Assembly (NCBI GenBank): GCA_030038595.1
Contig: JASHSW010000042.1
Coordinates: 1 to 7,102, forward strand
Source: Methylovirgula sp.
Lineage (GTDB): Bacteria; Pseudomonadota; Alphaproteobacteria; Rhizobiales; Beijerinckiaceae
Reading direction: 5' to 3'
DNA length: 7,102 bases
In this document: in pieces, positions 1-6,722 of the stretch
Position numbering within the stretch: the stretch's first letter is position 1
Layout of the letters: every line of letters begins with the position of its first letter
Position numbers and translations under genes: made by a program
Notes under the pieces: model-generated
Told to the model about the DNA's origin: nothing
What the model saw: the letters and a program-made list of their open reading frames with translations, nothing else
The model's database searches: none

Positions 1-497
1 ACCCGCGAATTGGCCGGCGCGACGCGTTCGATCACCTGATATAATTGATGGATCGCGCTCGACTTGCCGACGATGCGGTTGGCCGCGCCGGCGCGTGCCC
101 GAAGTTCGCTCACCTCGCGCTTCAGCCGCGATGCCTCGAGCGCCCGCTCGGCGACGAGCACCAAGCGATCGGCCTTGAACGGCTTTTCGATGAAGTCGTA
201 GGCACCCATCTTGATCGCCGATACGGCGGTCTCGATGTTGCCGTGACCGGAGATCATCACCACCGGCAGGCTCGGATGCGCGCCCTTGATCACCTGCAGA
301 AGCTGCAATCCGTCGAGATGCGAGCCTTGCAGCCAAATGTCGAGAAAGGCGAGATGCGGGCGGCGCGCCTCGATCGCGGCGAGCGCCTCATCGGCGTTCT
401 TGGCGGTGCGGGTACCGTGACCCTCGTCGGACAAAATGCCGGAGACGATGTCGCGGATGTCGGCCTCGTCGTCGACGATCAGAATATCGCTTGCCAT
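1..497 (-). CDS. ntrX: NtrX, response regulator of the NtrY/NtrX system (5' part, 165 codons)
   Basis: This is the N-terminal part of the NtrX sigma-54-type response regulator; the gene runs off the left edge. The ATG is at 495-497. Residues 1-120 form a receiver domain: acidic pocket D9/D10, predicted phosphoacceptor D53 (in AFLDIWL), switch residue S83 (MISGHG) and K105 (IEKPF). A short charged linker (about 121-140) leads to the beginning of the AAA+ domain (IVGKSSAIHQLYQVI at 142-156). The Walker motifs and the C-terminal DNA-binding domain lie outside the window, so they cannot be checked. The family is usually about 450-460 residues, so roughly a third is visible. The LDIWLQGSHLDGLQLL stretch after the phosphoacceptor is typical of NtrX rather than NtrC. 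The gene lies 17 bp after ntrY and is surely co-transcribed with it; a weak AAAGAG (510-515) sits 12 bases before the ATG. NtrX is expected to receive phosphate from NtrY and to act at DNA in the cytoplasm. Confidence 0.96.
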   Translation of the reverse strand, partial: MASDILIVDDEADIRDIVSGILSDEGHGTRTAKNADEALAAIEARRPHLAFLDIWLQGSHLDGLQLLQVIKGAHPSLPVVMISGHGNIETAVSAIKMGAYDFIEKPFKADRLVLVAERALEASRLKREVSELRARAGAANRIVGKSSAIHQLYQVIERVAPANSR

Positions 498-514
498 CTA
501 TCGTTCACGCTCTT

Positions 515-2764
515 TCACTTGGCGCTCTCGTTTGCCGCCAGTTCTTCCTGAGAACCGCCGTCTTCGCGTTGCGCATTGTCGCCTTGCGGGAAATAAAGCC
601 GCACGCGGGCGCCCCGCCCTTCCGTCGAATCGAGAAGTTCGAGGCCGCCGCCGTGATCCTCGAGGATCTTGGCGACGATGGCGAGACCGAGACCGGTGCC
701 TTCGGTGCGCGTCGTCATGTAAGGTTCCAGCAACCGGTTCCTGTGCTCGCTCGGAAATCCCTTGCCGTTGTCGGCGACGAAGATCTCGACAAGCCCGTCC
801 GCCGTCACGTCGAGCGACAGCCTGATCTTGCCTTTCACGGGTTCGATCTCCGCCCGCGCGGCGATCCCCTCGGTCGCGTTTTTCACGATGTTGGTGACCG
901 CTTGCGACAGCAGGCGGCGATCGAAATTGGCCATCACCTGGTCTTCCGGCAGACGGTCTTCGAATTCGATATCCGGATGGCCGACGCGCATGAGGAAAAT
1001 CACGCGGCGCACGCAATCCGTCAGGTCGTCGCGCGTCAGCCGCGCCCGCGGCATGCGTGCGAAGGCCGAGAACTCGTCGACCATGCGCTTGATGTCCTCG
1101 ACCTGCCGCACGATCGTGTCGATGCATTGGTCGAAAACGTCGCGGTCGTCTCGGATAAGGCGGCCGTATTTGCGCTTCAGCCGCTCGGCCGAGAGCTGGA
1201 TCGGCGTCAATGGATTCTTGATCTCGTGCGCGATGCGGCGTGCAACGTCGGCCCAGGCCGCGGTTCGCTGGGCGGTCACGAGATCGGTGATGTCGTCGAG
1301 CGTCACGACATAGCTCTTCTCGGCCCGCCCTCCCGGTTCGGTGGTAACGAACATGTTGAAAATCCGATCGCGCCCCGCCCGGTTTACCGCGATTTGGCCG
1401 CGCGCCAGGCGCCCATTGCTGGATCGCGCCTCGGTCAGCACCGGCACGACTTCGGGCAAAACCTTCTCGATGGATTGGCCGACCGCGCTTGCCTGCTCGC
1501 CATGCGGAATCAGCCGTTCCGCCGAGGGATTGACCACCGTAATCTGGCCCTTTGGGCCGACCCCGATGACCGCCACCGGAACGCCGGATAGGACCGCCTC
1601 GGTAAACAGACGCCGTTCGTCGATGAGGTTGCTCGCCGCGATCAGCCGACTTTGCTGCACGCTCAGCTCGGAGGTCATCTTGTTGAAGGTTTCGCCGAGA
1701 TGGGCGAGATCGCCTTCGGAACGGTTGACCGCCACCTGCACGTGAAGATTGCCGGAGGCGACTTCGTCGGCGGCGGCGATAAGCCGCCGGATCGGCGCGA
1801 CCAAACCGTTGGCGAAGGAAAGTCCGACCCAGGTGGCCGAGAGCAGCATGATGAAGGCGACGAGCACATACATGGTCGCAAAGGCGATCTGAATATTCTC
1901 GCGGTGGCTGTCGAAGGAATCGAAGAGGGCTACGAAACGCCTCGCCTGGCGCGGAAACTCTACGCTGAACGGTTCGATTGGCCGGGCGACATAGAGAAAC
2001 AAATTGTCGAAGGCATTGAGCTTGCGCAACGCGACGAAGGTATGGCCATTATCGAGCACCATGCAGAGCGGTTCGTTGTTTCTGGCGTCCTGAAAATCGT
2101 TCGGCTCGGGATGCACGATCGTCGTTCCGAGCGTCGCGCCGGTATCGACTTTATCCTCGATGGCGCCGTTGGTGTGCATCATCGCCGCCGCGCTGAAATT
2201 CAGCGCTTTCACCCGCTGCGTGAAGAACTCGTGGAAAAACTGCCGGTCGGTGGTGAATAGCGCCTGACCGTGGTCGAGATCGGAAGCGGTGAGTTCGGCC
2301 TCCTGAAGAAGCGTGCTGCACTGATCTTCGCGGAAGATGCGCGCCGCCTCGACGGTCTGCAGCAGATAGCTGCGCACGTCCTGCAGGAAGACGGGATTGA
2401 GGCTGCGATCGAGAATCGCCGAGCCGACGACGGCCATCAGGATCGCCGGTACGATCGCCACGATCGAGAACAGGCCGACAATTCGGATGTGCAGCCGTGC
2501 GCCGGCGACCTGTGCGCGGCGGGCGGCGATGAGGCTCCAGGCTTCGGCGATGACGAAGCCGAAAAGCATCAATATGCACAGCACGTTGACGAAAAACAGT
2601 ACGAAAACGACGATGTCGGTCGGCGCGATCGGCGTATAGCCGGCGAAAATCAGGAAGCTCGTGATCGCCGTCGCGATGGCGATGACGACGGCAGCGAGCC
2701 CCAGCCTCGTCAGAAGTCGCGGCCGCCTACGCGCCGCGGTCGGATCGGATACGGATTCGCTCAT
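515..2764 (-). CDS. ntrY: NtrY, membrane-bound sensor histidine kinase
   Basis: NtrY is an inner-membrane sensor kinase that phosphorylates NtrX. The 749-residue protein has a basic N-terminus, predicted membrane segments at about 17-41, 48-76, 92-116 and 293-315, and a predicted periplasmic domain at about 117-292. A HAMP linker (about 316-370) and a PAS domain (about 385-500, with FNMFVTTEPGG and a VTLDDITD end) follow. The kinase core shows H-box AHEIKNPLTP (512-521, phospho-His H513), N-box N625/N629 (TNIVKNATEG), G1 box DNGKGF (665-670), the LLEPYMTTR box and G2 box GTGLGLA (689-695). All catalytic motifs are intact. The last 25 residues are an acidic, probably disordered tail. I chose the ATG at 2762-2764 because AGGTG lies 9 bases upstream and the protein then begins MSESVSD, just before the first membrane segment. 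A TTG 26 codons upstream (2840-2842) is open but has no ribosome site and lies inside a hairpin. In Brucella, the NtrY PAS domain is reported to bind haem and sense redox; whether that holds here is unknown. Confidence 0.97.
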   Translation of the reverse strand: MSESVSDPTAARRRPRLLTRLGLAAVVIAIATAITSFLIFAGYTPIAPTDIVVFVLFFVNVLCILMLFGFVIAEAWSLIAARRAQVAGARLHIRIVGLFSIVAIVPAILMAVVGSAILDRSLNPVFLQDVRSYLLQTVEAARIFREDQCSTLLQEAELTASDLDHGQALFTTDRQFFHEFFTQRVKALNFSAAAMMHTNGAIEDKVDTGATLGTTIVHPEPNDFQDARNNEPLCMVLDNGHTFVALRKLNAFDNLFLYVARPIEPFSVEFPRQARRFVALFDSFDSHRENIQIAFATMYVLVAFIMLLSATWVGLSFANGLVAPIRRLIAAADEVASGNLHVQVAVNRSEGDLAHLGETFNKMTSELSVQQSRLIAASNLIDERRLFTEAVLSGVPVAVIGVGPKGQITVVNPSAERLIPHGEQASAVGQSIEKVLPEVVPVLTEARSSNGRLARGQIAVNRAGRDRIFNMFVTTEPGGRAEKSYVVTLDDITDLVTAQRTAAWADVARRIAHEIKNPLTPIQLSAERLKRKYGRLIRDDRDVFDQCIDTIVRQVEDIKRMVDEFSAFARMPRARLTRDDLTDCVRRVIFLMRVGHPDIEFEDRLPEDQVMANFDRRLLSQAVTNIVKNATEGIAARAEIEPVKGKIRLSLDVTADGLVEIFVADNGKGFPSEHRNRLLEPYMTTRTEGTGLGLAIVAKILEDHGGGLELLDSTEGRGARVRLYFPQGDNAQREDGGSQEELAANESAK

Positions 2765-2773
2765 CCGGCTCGA

Positions 2774-2778
2774 CACCT
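2774..2778 (-). promoter_or_regulatory. Shine-Dalgarno site for ntrY
   Basis: AGGTG on the minus strand, 9 bases before the ATG at 2762-2764. It supports the 749-residue NtrY over the longer TTG-started reading. Confidence 0.55.
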
Positions 2779-2817
2779 GGAAACGTGTTCTCGAACCGCC
2801 GCGGATCTGGGAGTTGC

Positions 2818-2847
2818 GCCCGGCTGTTGCTTCGGCAAGCAACGGGC
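2818..2847 (-). other. Imperfect inverted repeat / RNA hairpin between ntrC and ntrY
   Basis: The inner stem GTTGCTT (2826-2832) pairs perfectly with AAGCAAC (2837-2843) around a 4-base loop (CGGC on the plus strand, GCCG in the RNA). An outer stem GCCC (2818-2821) pairs with GGGC (2844-2847), with a 4-base bulge on one side (2822-2825). This makes 11 base pairs. No T-run follows it in the direction of ntrY transcription, so it is not a standard Rho-independent terminator. It may be a pause, processing or stability element, or a protein-binding palindrome. Confidence 0.55.
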
Positions 2848-2915
2848 CCCGCGCATCGGTTCGGGAGTTGCTAAAAAACCACGCTGTTGCGGAATTACGA
2901 CATTTCCGGGGCGGA

Positions 2916-4385
2916 TCAGCGCGGTAGGCGCATCAGCCGAATGTCGAGATCTTTGACTTTCTTGCGCAATGTGTTGCGGTTGAGTCCCAGCAGCTCCGCC
3001 GCTTTGATCTGATTGCCCCGCGTGACGGCGAGCACCGCCGAAATCAATGGGTATTCCAGTTCGCGCAAGACACGATGGTAGATGCCCGGCGGCGGCAGAC
3101 TTTCCCCATAACTCCGGAAAAGTTCGTTGAGATGGCGTTCGACGGCGAGCGCCAGCGTCTCGGCGCGTTCTGGATCCTTGCGGTCTTCGCCGGCCGGCCG
3201 TTGCGCGTAGGTTGAAAAGAACGGCGAGGAATCGGCGGAGAGCTCGGCGTCGACCAGCTGCTCGGATATCGTCTCCTGCGGATAGAGCGCTGCCAGACGG
3301 CGCACGAGATTTTCAAGCTCGCGGATGTTGCCGGGCCATCGATGCCGCTTCAGCCGTTCGAGCGCTGCGGATTCGATGTGTTTTAGCGGCAGGCCCTCGG
3401 CCGCGGCGAGTGCGAAGAAATGGTGCACCAGGTCGGGAACGTCTTCGGCCCGCTCGCGCAACGGCGGCAGGCGCAGCGGCACGACGTTGAGGCGGAAGAA
3501 CAGGTCCTCGCGAAACAGCCCCTGATGAATGAGGTTGCGCAGATCCTTGTTGCTCGCGGCGATAATCCGGACGTTGGTCTTGATCGGCGTGCGGCCGCCG
3601 ACCGTCGTGTATTCGCCCTCCTGAAGGACCCGCAGCAACCGGGTTTGCGCCTCCATCGGCATGTCGCCGATCTCGTCGAGGAAGAGCGTGCCGCCTTCGG
3701 CCTGTTCGAAGCGCCCGGCCGATCTTTGGTTGGCGCCGGTAAACGCCCCCTTTTCGTGCCCGAATAGCTCGCTCTCGATGAGATCGCGGGGGATCGCCGC
3801 CATGTTGATCGCGACGAACGGGCCGGCCTTGCGCTTGCCGTAATCGTGCAGCGCCCGGGCGACTAGCTCCTTGCCGGTTCCCGATTCGCCGGTAATCATC
3901 ACCGTAAGGTCGGTCTGCATGAGGCGGGCCAGCACCCGGTAGATCTCCTGCATGGCGGCGGAACGGCCGACGACCGGCATGCCTTCGAGATCGGTGGGCG
4001 CGGAAGGCTTGGCGCGGCCCTTGGGCTCGCTCATGGCGCGTCCGACGATGGCGACGAGCTCGCGCAGGTCGAACGGCTTCGGCAGATAGTCGTAAGCGCC
4101 GCGTTCCGAGGCCTTGATCGCCGTCATGAACGTATTTTGCGCGCTCATGACGATGATCGGCAGTTCCGGGCGCAGTTTCTTCATGCGCGGCAGAAGTTCG
4201 AACGCGTTGTCGTCGGGCATCACGACGTCGGTGATCACGAGATCGCCTTCGCCGGCCTGCACCCAGCGCCAAAGCGTGGCGGCGGTGCCGGTCGTGCGTA
4301 CCTCATAGCCGACGCGCGACAGGGCCTGGCTCAGGACCGTCCGTATCGCAGCGTCGTCATCGGCTACGAGGATGTTTCCTCCCAT
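2916..4385 (-). CDS. ntrC: NtrC, sigma-54-dependent nitrogen response regulator
   Basis: NtrC is the DNA-binding activator that, once phosphorylated by NtrB, turns on nitrogen-assimilation promoters with sigma-54 RNA polymerase. The 489-residue protein has all three domains. The receiver (1-120) has the acidic pocket D9-D11, phosphoacceptor D53 (VITDVVMP), S81 and K103 (LPKPF). The AAA+ domain (about 137-370) has Walker A GESGTGKE (166-173), the sigma-54 contact loop GAFTGA (213-218), Walker [11 protein letters not shown] (231-240) and the [11 protein letters not shown] stretch (291-301). The C-terminal Fis-type helix-turn-helix is at about 455-479 ([19 protein letters not shown]). Length fits alphaproteobacterial NtrC. 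I chose the ATG at 4383-4385 because GGGAG ends 8 bases before it; a GTG three codons upstream (4392-4394) overlaps that ribosome site and cannot use it. The gene lies 36 bp after ntrB. Confidence 0.98.
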   Translation of the reverse strand: MGGNILVADDDAAIRTVLSQALSRVGYEVRTTGTAATLWRWVQAGEGDLVITDVVMPDDNAFELLPRMKKLRPELPIIVMSAQNTFMTAIKASERGAYDYLPKPFDLRELVAIVGRAMSEPKGRAKPSAPTDLEGMPVVGRSAAMQEIYRVLARLMQTDLTVMITGESGTGKELVARALHDYGKRKAGPFVAINMAAIPRDLIESELFGHEKGAFTGANQRSAGRFEQAEGGTLFLDEIGDMPMEAQTRLLRVLQEGEYTTVGGRTPIKTNVRIIAASNKDLRNLIHQGLFREDLFFRLNVVPLRLPPLRERAEDVPDLVHHFFALAAAEGLPLKHIESAALERLKRHRWPGNIRELENLVRRLAALYPQETISEQLVDAELSADSSPFFSTYAQRPAGEDRKDPERAETLALAVERHLNELFRSYGESLPPPGIYHRVLRELEYPLISAVLAVTRGNQIKAAELLGLNRNTLRKKVKDLDIRLMRLPR

Positions 4386-4393
4386 CGCCAACA

Positions 4394-4398
4394 CTCCC
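4394..4398 (-). promoter_or_regulatory. Shine-Dalgarno site for ntrC
   Basis: GGGAG on the minus strand with an 8-base spacer to the ATG at 4383-4385. It decides the start, since the upstream in-frame GTG (4392-4394) shares a base with it. Confidence 0.75.
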
Positions 4399-4421
4399 GA
4401 GCGTTCCTTGGCCGCCCCCGC

Positions 4422-5588
4422 CTATTTTGGCTTGACGCTGCGTCCGTCGCGCAGCGCGTACATCGGCATCAGGACCCTGAAGATCGTCCGACGTGGCTGC
4501 GATTCGCATTCGATGGTTCCGCCGTGATCGCCGATGATCTTGGCCACCAGTGCAAGTCCGAGGCCATTTCCCGTCGCCTTCGTCGTCACGAAAGGCTCGA
4601 AGAGATGCGGGCAGATTTCGGCCGGAACGCCCGGACCGTTGTCGCGGACGCAGACCTGCAACGGCAGGCTCACGGCCGTGTCGGACGTCGAAAGTTTGAG
4701 CCGAACGCCGGGGCGGAACGCGGTCGAAAGCTCGATTTCGCCGTCGGCGCGCTCGCCGATTGCTTCCGCCGCGTTCTTAACGAGGTTCAAAAAGATCTGG
4801 ATGAGTTGATCGCGGTTGCCCAGCACCGGCGGCAGCGATGGATCGTAGTTCTCGGCGATGCGGATATTGCGCGCAAATCCCGCCTGGGCGATGCGTTTGA
4901 CGTGGTCGAGCACGGTATGAATGTTGACGCTTTCGCGCTCCAGCGGACGATGGTCGGAAAATGCGTCCATCCGATCGACCAGTTTGACGATCCGGTCGGT
5001 TTCCTCGCAGATCAGCCGGGTCAAGGCGCGATCGCCGTCGCTGACTTCCGCCTCCAGCAATTGTGCGGCGCCGCGAATGCCGGACAGCGGGTTCTTGATC
5101 TCGTGGCCGAGCATGGCCGCCATAGCCGAAACCGAACGCGCCGCACCGCGATGGTTCAGCTGACGATCCATTTTCTCGGCCATCGCACGTTCTTGCAGCA
5201 TGACGACCACGCCTTCCCCCGCCTCGGTGAGCGGCGTCACGAAGAGATCGACCATTTTTTCCGTGCCAAGCCGCGGTATCCCGAGGTCGACTCTATATTC
5301 GATGATCGCCGCCCCGGTCGCCTTCACCTGATCGACGAGCGACAGCAGGACCGAATCGTAAGGCAGTAAATTGGCGAGCGTCTGCTGCAGCAGGATCGAG
5401 CGGCTGACGCCGAAGAAGATTTCGGCGGCCACATTGGCTTCGACCACGAATCCGTCGGCGGCAAGCGCTAGCACCGGATGCGGCAGCGCGTTGAGGATCT
5501 TCAATGCATCGCCGCCGAATTCCGCGCTCGCGGCCTTGTGCGCCTCGACCTGGACGGAGCCGTTCGTCGAAGAATCGGTCGCGCTCAT
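4422..5588 (-). CDS. ntrB: NtrB, cytoplasmic nitrogen sensor kinase/phosphatase
   Basis: NtrB phosphorylates NtrC when nitrogen is scarce and dephosphorylates it when the PII protein signals sufficiency. The 388-residue protein has no membrane segment. An N-terminal PAS domain (about 25-130, beginning [20 protein letters not shown]) is followed by the kinase core: H-box [11 protein letters not shown] (160-170, phospho-His H162), N-box [10 protein letters not shown] (267-276), G1 box DNGPG (316-320), LFEPFVTTK (329-337) and G2 box GNGLGLAL (340-347). All are intact, and length is normal for the family. The [13 protein letters not shown] stretch (205-217) is typical of NtrB proteins. The ATG (5586-5588) overlaps the dusB stop codon in an ATGA, and GAAAGGG (5596-5602) lies 7 bases upstream, inside the end of dusB. 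This points to translational coupling with dusB. ntrC follows after 36 bp. Confidence 0.98.
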   Translation of the reverse strand: MSATDSSTNGSVQVEAHKAASAEFGGDALKILNALPHPVLALAADGFVVEANVAAEIFFGVSRSILLQQTLANLLPYDSVLLSLVDQVKATGAAIIEYRVDLGIPRLGTEKMVDLFVTPLTEAGEGVVVMLQERAMAEKMDRQLNHRGAARSVSAMAAMLGHEIKNPLSGIRGAAQLLEAEVSDGDRALTRLICEETDRIVKLVDRMDAFSDHRPLERESVNIHTVLDHVKRIAQAGFARNIRIAENYDPSLPPVLGNRDQLIQIFLNLVKNAAEAIGERADGEIELSTAFRPGVRLKLSTSDTAVSLPLQVCVRDNGPGVPAEICPHLFEPFVTTKATGNGLGLALVAKIIGDHGGTIECESQPRRTIFRVLMPMYALRDGRSVKPK

Positions 5589-6595
5589 GCCGCCGCCCTT
5601 TCGGCTACGAACAAATTCGCGAGAATTGACTCAACCTCGGCCGGGTTTTCGCTCGTGACGAGCCGGGTGCGCAGCGCGGTTGCCTCGGCGCGGCGCGACT
5701 GCACGGCGTAAGCCGAAAGATGTTTGCGGGCGTGGCGCAGCCCCTGCTCCTTGCCGAACAGAGAAAGCAACGTTCGATAGTGCTCGAGCGCGGCGGCGCA
5801 GCGCTCGGCCGCGTTCGGCGCCGGACGCGGCGCGCCGGCAAGATGGTGCGCCACGTCGCCCACCAGCCAGGGACGACCGACCGCGGCGCGGCCGATCATC
5901 ACCGCATCGGCGCCCGCGGCGGCGAGCATGCGGTCGGCGTCTTCGCGGCTGGCGCAATCGCCGTTGGCGACGAGCGGCAGTGAAGTCATTTCTCGGACCG
6001 CGCGGATCGCCGTCCAATCGGCGTTGCTGGCGAAAAACTGGCAACGCGTGCGGCCATGCACGGTCAGCATCGCAACGCCTTCGGCCTCGGCACGGCGCGC
6101 CAGCTCCGGCGCATTCAGCGCGGTCTGGTCCCAGCCGAGCCGCATTTTGAGCGAAACAGGGACTTTCACCGCCGCCACGACCGCGCGGATGAGACGAATC
6201 GCCAAATCGAGATCGCGCATCAGCGCCGACCCCGCCGCCCCGCCGGTAACGCGCTTTGCCGGGCAGCCCATATTGATGTCGATCATCGCGGCACCGGCCG
6301 CCTCGGCAAGGCGCGCCGCCTCGGCGAGCGATTCGGGACGACAGCCGGCGACCTGAACGACGTGCGGATCGAGCCCCGCGCCTGCGGCGCGTAAAGCGCT
6401 CTGGCGATCGCCGCCCGCGTAGAATTCGCTGTCGAGCATTTCCGTCACCGTCAATGCCGCACCGAACCGCTGCGCCAAGCGGCGCATTCCAAGATCCGTC
6501 AGCCCCGCCATCGGAGCCAGAAAAGCCCGACCCTTGAGCCGCAATGGACCTACCGATAGGCGATCTGTGCCTAGAAATTCATCAAACCGGCTCAT
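5585..6595 (-). CDS. dusB: tRNA-dihydrouridine synthase, DusB/NifR3 family
   Basis: This flavoenzyme uses NADPH and FMN to reduce uridines in the tRNA D-loop to dihydrouridine. The 336-residue protein begins an FMN-binding TIM barrel at about 20-30 ([20 protein letters not shown]). It carries the family motif [12 protein letters not shown] (108-119) with the proton-donor cysteine C111. Further motifs are SLKMRLGW (148-155, K150), TVHGRT (178-183, H180), ANGD (210-213) and GRAAVGRPW (235-243). The C-terminal helical tRNA-binding region contains [10 protein letters not shown] (287-296). Length fits the family. The gene is known as nifR3 in alphaproteobacteria because it precedes ntrB; here it overlaps ntrB by 4 bases, so it heads the operon. 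The ATG (6593-6595) has no clear Shine-Dalgarno sequence, and a near-consensus -10 lies only 6 bases upstream, which is compatible with a leaderless transcript. DusB is the best subfamily fit by motif and position; DusA or DusC is unlikely. Confidence 0.97.
   Translation of the reverse strand: MSRFDEFLGTDRLSVGPLRLKGRAFLAPMAGLTDLGMRRLAQRFGAALTVTEMLDSEFYAGGDRQSALRAAGAGLDPHVVQVAGCRPESLAEAARLAEAAGAAMIDINMGCPAKRVTGGAAGSALMRDLDLAIRLIRAVVAAVKVPVSLKMRLGWDQTALNAPELARRAEAEGVAMLTVHGRTRCQFFASNADWTAIRAVREMTSLPLVANGDCASREDADRMLAAAGADAVMIGRAAVGRPWLVGDVAHHLAGAPRPAPNAAERCAAALEHYRTLLSLFGKEQGLRHARKHLSAYAVQSRRAEATALRTRLVTSENPAEVESILANLFVAERAAA
5596..5602 (-). promoter_or_regulatory. Shine-Dalgarno site for ntrB inside dusB
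   Basis: GAAAGGG on the minus strand, 7 bases before the ntrB ATG. It lies within the last codons of dusB, so ntrB can be started by ribosomes ending dusB or by new ones. Confidence 0.65.
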
Positions 6596-6601
6596 GCTTA
6601 C

Positions 6602-6629
6602 ATCATAATCATTTTGTGCAATGCCACAA
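6602..6629 (-). promoter_or_regulatory. Candidate promoter of the dusB-ntrBC-ntrYX operon
   Basis: On the minus strand, TATGAT (6602-6607) matches 5 of 6 bases of the sigma-70 -10. A weak -35, TTGTGG (6624-6629, three matching bases), sits 16 bases upstream. Transcription would start about at the dusB ATG, leaving no leader. The -10 is the stronger part of the call; the region is also locally AT-rich, which could produce such a match by chance. Confidence 0.35.
6614..6629. promoter_or_regulatory. Inverted repeat TTGTG-N6-CACAA, candidate operator
   Basis: Perfect 5-base half-sites TTGTG (6614-6618) and CACAA (6625-6629) are separated by 6 bases. The repeat covers the possible dusB -35, a position suited to a repressor. 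It does not match the NtrC consensus (TGCAC and GTGCA half-sites with a short spacer) well. No regulator is assigned. Confidence 0.25.
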
Positions 6630-6632
6630 CAG

Positions 6633-6642
6633 CGACATGTCG
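6633..6642. repeat. 10-bp perfect palindrome in the dusB/ispD divergent region
   Basis: CGACATGTCG is its own reverse complement. It lies 4 bases beyond the TTGTG-N6-CACAA repeat, on the ispD side. It may be a binding site or a chance palindrome. Confidence 0.3.
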
Positions 6643-6662
6643 TACCATGGCAACGTCGCAGC

Positions 6663-6668
6663 TAAAAT
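6663..6668 (+). promoter_or_regulatory. Candidate -10 element for ispD
   Basis: TAAAAT matches 5 of 6 bases of the -10 consensus and is oriented towards ispD, predicting a leader of about 45-50 bases. No recognisable -35 lies 16-18 bases upstream, so the call is weak. Confidence 0.25.
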
Positions 6669-6722
6669 TTGACCTGGGAGCCAAAAAACGGGAGGACGGC
6701 CCGAAAGGACCCGGCCAAGGGC

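Larger units (their letters stand above)
2765..2915 (-). other. ntrC-ntrY intergenic region with hairpin and repeated GTTGC words
   Basis: This 151 bp gap is the longest between the nitrogen-regulator genes. I see no coding sequence in it. It contains an imperfect hairpin (2818-2847), a run of six T on the minus strand (2873-2878), and the word GTTGC at 2813, 2826, 2867 and 2886, with its inverse GCAAC at 2839. It could hold a secondary promoter for ntrYX or an RNA-processing site, but I cannot find a convincing -35/-10 pair or a sigma-54 -24/-12 site. Confidence 0.5.

Noticed and set aside
491..1591. Long plus-strand open frame (366 codons) opposite ntrY
   Set aside because: It is antisense to the conserved kinase core and PAS region of NtrY, shows no family motif, and is an expected shadow in high-GC DNA.
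2845..2870. Sigma-54 promoter for ntrY
   Set aside because: A GG-rich block before TTGC resembles -24/-12, but the GG and GC are not at the required spacing.
2873..2908. Rho-independent terminator after ntrC
   Set aside because: A 5-bp stem CGGAA/TTCCG (2890-2894 with 2904-2908) precedes a T6 run on the minus strand, but the stem is weak, the loop is 9 bases and 11 bases separate stem from T-run.
4137..5369. Long plus-strand open frame (410 codons) opposite ntrC and ntrB
   Set aside because: It spans two well-supported genes on the other strand, crosses their boundary, and has no recognisable domain.
6669..6674. TTGACC as a -35 box for ispD
   Set aside because: It matches 5 of 6 consensus bases, but no -10-like sequence lies 16-18 bases downstream.
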